Assembly (NCBI GenBank): GCA_029449235.1
Contig: JANATG010000010.1
Coordinates: 372,001-436,000, forward strand
Direction: 5' to 3'
Length of the DNA stretch: 64,000 nucleotides
From: Linnemannia schmuckeri
Lineage: Eukaryota > Mortierellomycota > Mortierellomycetes > Mortierellales > Mortierellaceae
Shown here: positions 23,852 through 33,400 of the stretch, piece by piece
Layout of the letters: each line of letters opens with the position of its first letter
Numbering within the stretch: position 1 is the stretch's first letter
Notes under the pieces: model-generated
The model's input: the letters and a program-made list of their open reading frames with translations, nothing else
What the model was told of the DNA's origin: nothing
The model's database searches: none
Made by a program: the position numbers and the translations under genes

Positions 23852-24550
23852 TTATCGATCCATTGCTTCTTTTACCCTCAGAATCACCGCATACCTCTCC
23901 GCCCTAATATTAGCAGCCATCGTTCTCAATTCATGCGCCGATTTCTCAATCTTGGCCACCCTGTCGTTCGTGGCCTTCTCCAACCCAATCGCCAGAGCTA
24001 CGGAATCAGTATTCACCTTCACTGCCTCGATAGAATCTTTCTTTTCCTGCTCCTCTACCTTCAGTTGTCTGCGGAGTCGACGGACCACTTTCCAAAGCTG
24101 AGTTGAGTCGTCGTCGTTGGTCGCGGTCTCGAAGTGGGAACAGCTGTAGAATAAGAAGACGATGCAGAGTAAATGTTTTTTTCAAAGTTGTTTGGTGTCA
24201 AGAGTGACTAAAATCACCTCTTCCTCTCGAGTAGTTGTTGTTGTCGGGAAGCTCTGTTGAATAGCAAAACACGAAATACTCTCATCAGACGAGACATCGC
24301 TCACAGTTGATACGAGAGAGAGCTGAGCGGACCATGAGGCCATTGAGTCTCGGGGATATGTGGCGTATTTTAGGAAATCTGGTGGCGACAGAACGAGGTA
24401 CTTGGCGACGATCCCTTGTATGAAACATGTAGATGGCGCTTCTCGTTTCCTCGGTTAATCTTTGTCTACAATTCTCTTCATGAGAGTAGTGAACCCGGCT
24501 GACATTATATGATGGACATCATCCCAGAAATGAGTACATTGAAACCATAC
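23852..24550 (-). pseudogene. Decayed Ndc10-like paralogue, 3' fragment (copy C)
   Basis: Read on the minus strand, about 24550-24218 encodes HFWDDVHHIMSAG, then an in-frame TAA at 24455-24457, then YLVLSPPDFLKYA. These blocks match ADWKMWVENIM and HPVLSSPAFREFA of the intact gene. The LRKVILQD block expected between them is missing. A second block, 24143-23852, encodes LRRQLKVEEQEKKDSIEAV followed by a coiled coil, matching the intact gene's LRRQLASLEQEEQEILDYA region. A plausible intron (24217-24144) separates the two blocks, but they do not join in phase. The 5' two thirds of the gene are absent. It is best read as a dead fragment. Confidence 0.6.
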
Positions 24551-24559
24551 TGGTAAAAT

Positions 24560-24940
24560 ACAGAGCATCGGCGCAAATTATTCCTTGCTGCTTTAGGCTA
24601 CCTTTATCACCCCTGATGTCGAAGTAGGCAGTTGGTCGATCCTGCTGCTGCTCCTTGCTGCCTCGGTTGGTTGACACAGGTGTTAGGGCGGTGTCGCGTT
24701 TGGAAATGGTGGCACGTTGACGATGACCTTGTTGTAATCATTGTAGTATGACCGAGTGTGATTGGAGGGCGGCATGGAACGCGTTAAAAAAAATCTATGA
24801 ATAAATGTTACAAGACGACTGAAAAATGGAGAAGAGTGATGTAGGAGGTTTTGTGTGCCATGGTTTAGCGTGTGTAAAATATTTTCTTTTACGTTTCCGA
24901 GGCAGCGCGTGAAATGCACTTGCTTTTTCAAGGCGCCACT

Positions 24941-24971
<31 letters not shown>

Positions 24972-25099
24972 GGCGTCGAAACAAAAAAATTGCTCAAGAA
25001 TAATGATCAGTCTAATTGATACCTGCATCCTTACATAAACAGATCATTTTTTATTATCATTTTGTACAGAGGTAAGGATAAAAATTGTACACGCGTTGA
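24560..25099. other. Intergenic region with a 28-T tract
   Basis: No gene recognised. A T tract at 24944-24971 is bounded by ggcgcc on one side and ggcgtc on the other. The rest is unremarkable. Confidence 0.45.
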
Positions 25100-25366
25100 T
25101 TACCAACGCGACTTGCAGTTCCCACCAAAACGACGCAAGAATTTTTGGAACTGACGATCTTGGCTGATATCGTACTCGGGATCAGACTGTTGTTGTTGTG
25201 CCTCGACATCACAAGTAGAAGAAGTAGTCTTGTCAGCGGGGTCAGGGGTACGAGACGACATGCGGGTAGACTCGGTGGCGCTAGTCTGGGTATCCCATTC
25301 GGCAGAGGTGGCAAAGATATCTTGCTCGGCGATGGTCAAAGCGGCGGTGACGGTAGTGGAAGTCAT
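25100..25366 (-). CDS. Small hypothetical protein, 88 aa
   Basis: A single frame with context ccaagaATGa. The protein begins MTSTTVTAALTIAEQDIF, is Ser/Thr/Asp/Gln-rich in the middle and ends in a basic stretch, FQKFLRRFGG then NCKSRW. No signal peptide, membrane segment or known domain is seen. A TATA-like box lies 148 bases upstream on the same strand, which supports a real transcription unit; TATA boxes are rare elsewhere in the window. It lies between the decayed Ndc10-like copy C and the Rieske gene, all on the same strand. I do not recognise it. Confidence 0.5.
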   Translation of the reverse strand: MTSTTVTAALTIAEQDIFATSAEWDTQTSATESTRMSSRTPDPADKTTSSTCDVEAQQQQSDPEYDISQDRQFQKFLRRFGGNCKSRW

Positions 25367-25513
25367 TCTTGGTATGTGGTTGGTTTAGCTTGGATGGTAA
25401 ATTTGTCTTGGTAGGAGAGGTGTTTGGGCTTGTCCTTAGGAGGCGAGGGTGCTTGAAATGACTTGCTTGAGTTGCTGGGTAGTGACGATGGACAAAGGAG
25501 GGATCCATCGATC

Positions 25514-25524
25514 TATTTTATATA
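25514..25524 (-). promoter_or_regulatory. TATA-like box for the 88-aa ORF
   Basis: The minus strand reads TATATAAAATA, 148 bases before the ATG at 25366. Position and orientation fit a core promoter with a leader of about 110-120 bases. Confidence 0.5.
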
Positions 25525-25828
25525 GAAGCGTAAGCTCGCACGCACTGGCCAGCGGGTCCATTGGACCTGCTGGTCACAGAGAACCTGATGGTGCGACTGG
25601 AACAGGTACCAGTTGGGACAAATGGAGCACAATTTTGAGGTGCCGCAGACATGAACTTAAAAAATTAACGGCGCTTTTCTATACAATCTGAACAAACTTT
25701 CTGTTCCCTGCATAACAAAAGTCTAGACCTAGCATCTGCTTCACAACATCATTCAACAGGCAGTTAAAAAAATATGCGGAGGATTTATTCCAAGTCTGTT
25801 ACTATTCCTTGACTAAGAGGCCCAGAAT

Positions 25829-27857
25829 CTACCACTCGACCTTGCAGGCATTGATGGTGGCTCCGTGCTTGCTGCAGTATCCCCTGTTATCCAATGAGAA
25901 CGCCCAGTTGTGCTTGTTGCAAAACAATGTGTTGCCAACAACAACCCCCTACAATAAAGAAACCATCATATCATACAGCGAGATGAGAGAGAGAGAATCA
26001 GACGACCATACACCAAAAGCAACAAAAGTAGATGATCTACACAAAAACCACTACCCGCTAAGTACATCTTCAGATGACGCGAAGGCGCATGCTTTACCTT
26101 GGTCGCAAGATCAACATGCTTGTGAGGGCAGTACCGGTCGACCTCATATGTTGTTCCGTTCCCTGCCGTCACACGGATACGGTTGCCCATGGGCTGGATC
26201 CGTCCAGGTCCAGGCAAGAGTGCACTGTTTCCAGTCTTGACGAATGGCAGCTGTGCTGGAGACATCTTGGGTGTATTTGCCTCCATCTCTGGGTCCGAGT
26301 CCGAAGAAGACGAGGACGACGACGACGAAGATGATGATGAGGAAGAGGACGAAGACTCGTTGCCGTCTTCACCATCCTTGTCCTTCTTTTCTTTCTTTGA
26401 TGAAGCATGAATGGTGACAAGGCCATCCTCGCCTGTCGTCGTCGTCGTTTCTGCCGTTGTTTCTGCTGATGTTAATCCGGTCTGTTCTCCTTCAGCGGCC
26501 TTCTCCTGATCCTTCTTGACCGACTTTTGCTTGAGCGCCTTCTTCTCCATCTTTTCTTTCTTCTCCTTCTTCTTCTTCTCCTTCTTTTCCTTCTTCAACT
26601 TTTTCTTCTCCTGTTTCAGCTTTCCATAATCTAGCGAGACAATTGGTTCCAGAAGCGTAGTTTGGTTGTTAGGAAATCAAATGGTATATTTTTTCTGCTG
26701 TAACAGATATCTTTGGTTCTCTACACAATCGACAGGTCTTTCGTAAGGGTTGGATAGGAACAGCACGTTGAGGGATAGGTATGAAAGGTCTTCATTTCTT
26801 CTTTTTTGACATACCGACGGGAGGGTTGACAGACAGACGCAACAGGTCCTTGACCAGAGGCAACAACTCAATTTCCTACAAAGATGAGCAATAAAAACCG
26901 CAAAAATAAAAATCGGCAAAAAAAGTCCGAGGTTGGTTAAGTTGGCAATCTTTTTTCGCTGACTCGGAGCAGCTGTGGCCCCTTATTTCCCTCTTCAGAT
27001 CCACACTGCAAGTTTCACACGGTCAACGTTCAAAGTTGTTCAGCTCATCATTCACTACATGGCAACAACTGAACCAGAAAACGCGAGGGCAACTCTTCTT
27101 TACCTTCCAGCTCTCTCCAGAGAGGACTCGGAGATCCTTGATAGTGTACAATCTGTTTTTCTCCAAGATATCGACATCCTTCTCGACATCCCGGCTCGAC
27201 CACGATCTCTCCGATCCAATACGCTCCAACAGTGTCGATGCTTTCTGAAGTTACCAAAACGAAAAGGACATAGAGCGAGTAAGTAATAAGCTCACTGTCA
27301 GCAAAACGACGATTAAAGAGAGGGATCGCGAGGAGTTGACTATATCCAGCCCAATCGCCTGTTTATTCCTGCAGAGAAAACGGCCTTTCATGATCCCAGT
27401 CCTTGTTTTCTTTTTCAAACTGGTGTCGCTCTACATTATTGTGTCCAAGCTGTCCTGCATTATGCTCGGTCGGTCAGTCCGCTGGTCGATCGTCGACAGT
27501 GAACAACTTTGCGAGAAATAAGCGTTCTGGTGTGAATAAAGATATATTACCATTGAGTCTGGCAAGTACGTCTCTAGTTGTTTGACATTCACCCCCAAAA
27601 AAAAAAAAAAAAAAAAAAAAAGCAAAAAGAGATCGAATGAAGATGGTAAGTGACTGAAGAAAAGATGATCGGAGGATCGAGCAACTCTGAACGACTGTCT
27701 GTCATGCAACAAACAAGGTCTGATCGTATCCGAGTGGTCTTGCTATGTGCAAGGAATGGAAAGTACCTGCGGCATCTGCGGGTTTGGCTGTTTCGGGCAT
27801 GGCAGCAAGGTATGCGGCAAAGAGTCCTCCACCATCAGCTCCGTTTTTCTTGCCCAT
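25829..27857 (-). CDS. Rieske [2Fe-2S] domain protein with Lys-rich and Ser-rich linker
   Basis: Six phase-consistent exons give 322 aa: 27857-27767, 27573-27551 (23 nt), 27244-27104, 26875-26815, 26630-26098 and 25948-25829. Residues about 40-98 (LLERIGSE, DVDILEKNRLYTIKDLRVL, IELLPLVKDLLR) look like a small helical bundle of SAM type; this assignment is weak. A Lys/Glu-rich stretch (about 107-150) and an 18-Ser tract followed by DSDPE form a linker. The C-terminal Rieske domain has the canonical ligands Cys273-Pro-His275 and Cys293-Asn-Lys-His296, with 17 residues between His275 and Cys293. Such domains bind a 2Fe-2S cluster and transfer electrons. No oxygenase or hydrolase partner domain and no mitochondrial presequence are visible. 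The start follows a leader without upstream ATGs close by (tgaaaagagag region on +). Confidence 0.75.
27597..27621 (+). repeat. 25-A tract inside an intron of the Rieske gene
   Basis: On the transcribed (minus) strand this is T25, placed 23 bases before the acceptor of the 23-nt exon. It could act as the polypyrimidine tract for that exon. Confidence 0.8.
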
Positions 27858-28367
27858 TGTTGAAAAGAGAGTTATGTGTGGGATGAAAGGTGGGTAGAGT
27901 GTGTGAAAGAGGGAGAGAAGGAAGAGTAAGTGCAGGTGACTAAAATAGACAGTGAGGGAGTGGAGAGAGTGGAGAGAAAGAGGGAGAGAAGTTAAGAGTT
28001 CAAAAGCCCGAGTCCGAGCAAACAAAACAAAAACCATCTCCCTTGCCCCAGCCAAACATCACACTCGGACACTCTTGATTATTCAAAGTTTCAGTCACCG
28101 ACTGCAAGCCAACGAACAAAAAGCGTCCTCTGGCACTCGGTTTGTACCTTTGTTCTCTACACCCATCAATATCCTCGAAGCTCCTTTCTTGCTTCTCTGC
28201 TGGCAGCAGTGGTATATTTCCTGCTCCATGTCTCTTCATTTTATTCAATCTTGACACCCCGAGGTTCGCGGAGGGAATGAAAGAACCGCAAAATAGACCC
28301 ATGACGATCAATCGCCTCCTGAATCACTTTCTGCCCCCTCGTCACCCTCTCCCCCAGCGACCCGTCC
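27858..28367. other. Intergenic region upstream of the Rieske gene
   Basis: About 510 bases between the Rieske start codon and the 3' end of the decayed copy D. The minus strand is C/T-rich from 27890 to 28000, a likely leader for the Rieske gene. Nothing else is recognised. Confidence 0.45.
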
Positions 28368-29624
28368 TCAGCCGCAACAATCGCCTTCAACCACGTGCCT
28401 CCTGGACCTTGCCACCGTCAACCTCCTCTTCTCCTGCTCCACCACCCTTTGCACTTCCCCTGTCTCTTCATGTCGGATCACAGCTTCCCTACTCGGCGCG
28501 TTCTTCGATACACCAACACCCACAGTTTGACGTCTCCCGCTCATAAACAATTCCTCGAGCTCTTCTTCCTCTCCTTCTCCATCTTCTACGACTACTTGTT
28601 CCGTATCCGCCGACCCAGGTTCGTACTCCACCTCTTCATCGTACTCTTCCTCTTGATCGTACTTCTCCTCCTGGTATGAGTCTTCTTGCTGATCGTGGAC
28701 AATCTCCCTCATAGAAGACTGGTGCTCAACCAACCGCCTCATCATCATCAACTGCTCTCCCTGACGACGATGTTGTGCTTCCATACTCTCCATAGCCTGT
28801 TCATCAAAGCTTGTCTCATAATCATCCAGCTTGCTGCAGAGTCCCTGGATTGACCTCTCCATCCAGCCGATCCGACCATGCAGCTTCCCTATCAACTCTT
28901 TGGTAGACTCGCTGCGTTTAACACACACATCGATAGTTGCTTTAGTCTCTACGAAAGGCCTGCATGAACTGCGCCATGAACGCTAGTGTTGATTGGATTG
29001 TCTGGATCTGCTGACCTAGATCCGGGGTGTTGTCGTGATGTTGTGCGTTGTTGCTGTTGTCCACAGGTGATGCCGCTCTAGGTTTCCGTTGCGGCGGGAA
29101 ATGATGGATGTATTCCTGGCAGTATTATTGTCCCTAGATAGCGGCAGCTGCGGGGCGATCTGTCTCTGTGTAACCTTCCAAATATTCCTAGACTTTTTTG
29201 AGGCTACGACGCTCCTTCTCTCCCTCTCTCACTCTGAACGGTCGTCAAAAACGCGTCGAATGACTCCGACTTGAACACCGGATGACTCGCCTTCCAAAGC
29301 ATTCCGTCGTCCTGCACGCCTTCCTCACCCGATTTGGATTTGTTGTTGATCAAAGCCACGACGTCCTGCAGGATGACTTTGCGGAGGTACGCGAGAAGAA
29401 TTCCAATCCGGATGGCTGGAATATACTTGTTGAAATAGATCGGCCTGTCTTCTTCAGATCACCCCGTGTTCTCATGTTGGCCGCTCATGATATTATCAAT
29501 CCATTGAATCCAATCGGCGCTTCCTGGAAACTGATGTCTGTATCGACCGAAGAAAGGATTTGTTCAGCATCATCGCCACGTCCTAGTATGCAAACCATCA
29601 GAACAAAGAAAACGCCATTTTATC

Positions 29625-29658
<34 letters not shown>

Positions 29659-30147
29659 AGGCAGCGGACAAAATAATAAATGCTTCGAAATGCAGTGCCT
29701 AACAAATTATGCGGGGTCGAGAGTGAACAAGGACAGCAAACATACATACCATTGATTTTAACCACATGTTTCACAGTATCCCCAGCAGCCTCCGTCCCGC
29801 TCCTGGTAGCAATGTCTAGGACACCGCCTAGTTCGATGTCATCGCTCCCCGATACAGACGACTCTTCAGCAAACGTCTCCTCACTCGTTTCGCGTAACAC
29901 ATACTCCTGCTCTTCCTCATCCTCCTGTATAAGTGCTGCGAATAAAAAATATGGGTGGAGGAGAGTCAGAAATTCGCGGTAATTAAAAAATATTCGCGCT
30001 GATAAAAAAAAGGCACGTGGTCATGTTCATATGTACACACGACTTCAACAACTAACCTCGCTTACGTGCGCGAATACCCTTTTCTCTTGAAGCTTGACTG
30101 AAGTGGTGATGGTCTACGCCTTGGCCTTGGATGACTTCGTCAGACAT
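28368..30147 (-). pseudogene. Decayed Ndc10-like paralogue lacking the arm and core domains (copy D)
   Basis: A start with good context (cacctccATGt) opens a short exon, 30147-30066, which joins in phase to 29935-29750 and then to a block starting at 29523. That block reads GSADWIQWIDNIMSGQ, an in-frame TGA at 29459-29461, then ILLAYLRKVILQDVVALI and HPVFKSESFDAFL. These match ADWKMWVENIMMD, LRKVILQDFAAM and HPVLSSPAFREF of the intact gene. A downstream open block (28928-28368) begins VKRSESTKELIGKLHGRI and ends in acidic and coiled-coil sequence, giving a plausible C-terminus. The whole WCIRK arm and the CPVGALAFF core are absent. With the internal TGA, this is probably a non-functional truncated paralogue. 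Readthrough or an unseen intron could still rescue it. Confidence 0.6.
29627..29660 (+). repeat. T26A8 homopolymer junction inside the copy D intron
   Basis: 26 T immediately followed by 8 A, in the proposed intron between 29749 and 29524. It can fold back on itself. Confidence 0.85.
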
Positions 30148-30497
30148 GGAGGTGGGAATTAATAAGGAAGGTTGGTTCTTGGCGGGAAGAGAAAAATGCC
30201 TTCCTAAATCCGCTACAGAGCTGGATGTGAATGTACCAAAAGGGGAGAGAGGTATGACAGGTCGTTGAAGGAAGGAAGTAGATCGAGACTTGACGCGAGA
30301 AACGAAGTGGCCGAAAAGGTAAGAAAGGTGTGCAGGTGAATGAACAAAGGAACAGCCGCAACCAACAGACTTCAACAAGTCTATGCAAGGACAGTCACAT
30401 CTTTGCGTCACCAAAACTGGCATATAATGGAACCAAGGGGTGTGAAAGAAAGTGTTGTACATGGTATTGTAGAAGGCTCAAAGCTATGCTAAACTAA
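30148..30497. other. Intergenic region
   Basis: 350 bases between copy D and the 3' end of the large coiled-coil gene, both on the minus strand. No feature is recognised beyond presumed 3' and 5' flanks. Confidence 0.4.
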
Positions 30498-33400
30498 TTA
30501 AGAGTCTCCCCCTCCGCCGCCACCTCCGCTTCGTCCGCCATCAACCTTCTTAATCAATCCCCTCCAAATATCCCGACTGACACCTGCTCCGACCCTCCAC
30601 AGGTCCAACCTCTCGTTCGCCGGCAAAGGCTCTGTCGACTGCGCGCTATCTACACTCAGCGCTCTCGCCCTCCGCGGGTTCGACTGGGGCACAAACGGCC
30701 TATCGGCCGCTCCCGTCGTCATCTGTTGATGTTGGACACTGGCCAAGATCCGCTTCTGGGAAGCCTTGATCAGATCTCGGTCAAAGACTGCTCGCTTCCT
30801 GCGTGAACTATCCCTGTCCTCCGTATGGTCTGGTGTCGCCACCACATATGCCACCGCGGTGCTGGTGACTGCAGCCCGTTGAGAAAGACTGGTCGTTGGC
30901 GTTGACATGGTCCCAGAAGAATGCTGCGGAAGAAGTCCACTCTCAGAGTGAGAGGGGGTTATCGTTGGTCCCGACTTTGTAATGTATCCCTGGATTCCCA
31001 ACGTCTCTCTTGATCGTCCTCTCTGATCCTGCTCCTGCTTCCGCTCTTGCTCTTTTGCTTGCACTGCCTCTTCTTCTTGAGTATCTGCATCCAGAACCTC
31101 GACACTGGTCTGTGTGATACCAAGCCCTCGTTCCGACGCAAGACCCTTGCCCTTGGAGTCGGACTGGCTCGTAGCAACAGGATCCGATGGCGTCGCAGAT
31201 GACGACGAAGCTTCAGAAGGAGCATCAGAGCTGCTGAAAAGCGAACTCAAAACAGTCGATGCTGGGACCTCTCCTCGCAAGAACGCTAAAGCTGATTCAC
31301 GACCGGTGGCTCTTCCAAGACTTCGGGTGACAGAATCAATCGACCCTCTCGACCTTGGACCCCCGTGGAAGGAGGTTGCTGCCCGGGTCTTCCGGAAGAC
31401 TTGATCAGTACTCGCCAGTGCACTCGATGCCGATGCCGATGCCGATGCCGATGCCGATGCCGATGCCGATGCCGATGCCGATGCCGATGCCGATGCCGAT
31501 CCGGATCCAGACCCCGAGCCTGCGCTGAAGAATCCTGTTGTAAAGATATTCTCTTGAGGCTTGGCGTCGATAGTAGGTCGTGTAGCGTCGGCAGACGATG
31601 AGACTCCGCCAGAGAACCGCCTTGTGTCAAACCAAGAAGTAGCCGACACGGGCGAGGAGACTGTCGACGTCGAAGGCGTCACTGCAGTCAATCCGGACCG
31701 CGTGATGAGCGTTGGCTTAGCGCTAAGACGGGGAGTGAGGGAGACGGCAGCTTCATTGGCGGTAGAATTGGAGGACAGGGACGCCGTTGATGAAGAGTTC
31801 CTGTATGGCCGGCTGACTGGAACACCCTCTATGATGCTTTCGGCATTCGACCGTTTGTCGCTGTTGGCCATCGATCCTGAAGCCGACACAGAGGAAGATG
31901 TCGATGTTGCCCAATGATCCTGGAAAACATCTTGCTTTGTGACTACATTAAGCGCAAGCCCACTGGTCTTGGTAGACAGTCCAAACGTGCGAGGTGCTGC
32001 TTTGCTGGCGCTGCTACTGCTAGATGCAGCTACTGAATCAGATGAACGCGCCAAGACATCAACATGGACCTGTTCCGACTCTGGCGTGGCGACAAAGACC
32101 GCATTGGCCCCAGCGGCAACCTCTTCCGGCAAGGACGACAAACTCTTGAAGGATCCCGAATTTACTCCCAGCGCAACAGGGATAACAAAGGTGGGGTCAG
32201 TCTCTGCAGACAATGTTCCAAAAGGTTGAGTCTGCGGAAGTGAACGTGAGAACAGGCCCTTGACAGATTCCGCCACAGGAGACGAGGCGGGCGGAGAATG
32301 CGGCATATTGACCCGCTTGGTGTTGGGACTGAAGCGAATGTCGAGTGCCCTGATCATGACAGTCGACGCGGCAGCACCAGTAGCGACACCTTCGCCGACA
32401 TGGACTGTGTTGGGTCGTGACGGCGCCGGAGACATGGTTGCCATAGTTGCCAAGGAGGTGGTCGCCGGGAGCCTCGAGCTGGGCAGGACAATGCCTCCTG
32501 TACTGGATATCCGAGTTCCATCCGCCACAGAAACACCTTTGGGTGCTGTTTTTGCTTCTGCTGCCTTGTTGGGAGAAGATATCCAAGCCGATTCTGCAAA
32601 AACTTTCGATGTCTCCGCAATCACAGGTCCAGATTTGCTTGTCGAGATAGTAGGTTTGTCCTTGGGAGGCTCCTGAGACATTGCTGTAGACTTGGCGGCA
32701 TCAGCAGCTTTGGTAACTTCCTGTGAAGGTTTGTCGCTTCCTCCAAAGACCTTGTTGAAGAACCCGGAAACTCCTGTTGATGCCGATCCAAGAATGCGAG
32801 GACGATCCAGCATACCACCAAGGACATTCTTGAGCTGAACCGGCTTTTCAGGCGCCTGTTCTGCTTTTGTCATAATGGTCTCCTCCAGATGATGAGGGTG
32901 ATGGTGGTGATGAGGGTGATGAGGGTGATGATGCTGATGGTGTTGGTAGTCAAAATCGGTCTCGTCCTCCGACTCGAAATCCTCCATAAAGTCCTGCTCG
33001 GCCTTGATACGATCCTGCTCCACCTTGAGAACATAACTCAGCTGCAACTCGTTGATCGTCATACGCAGCTTGCCAATCTCCGACAACATCTCCTGTACGA
33101 CATGTGCCAACGGGAAGAACTCGGCCACCGAGAATCCCCAGTCCTCAAACTCATCATCGTCTTCCACTTCCTTGCCATCAGCCTCGCCTTCATCCTCCTG
33201 TCCCGACGTAGTACTGCCTCCATTAACGGGTGTATGCATGCCAAGGTGTCGATCCAGCAGCTCATCAACAGGGTTGGCCACCTGAGCCTCCACCCATCGG
33301 AAACGCTCCCCAAGATTGCTGACATCCGTCAAGACGTTTTCGATTACAGAGTTGGACATCTGCGATAGTGCCTGGATATCGAACGTTCTCCTCAGTCGAC

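Noticed and set aside
17872..30147. A mobile Crypton element
   Set aside because: Recombinase catalytic residues were not found and I saw no terminal direct repeats; domesticated or decaying relatives fit better.
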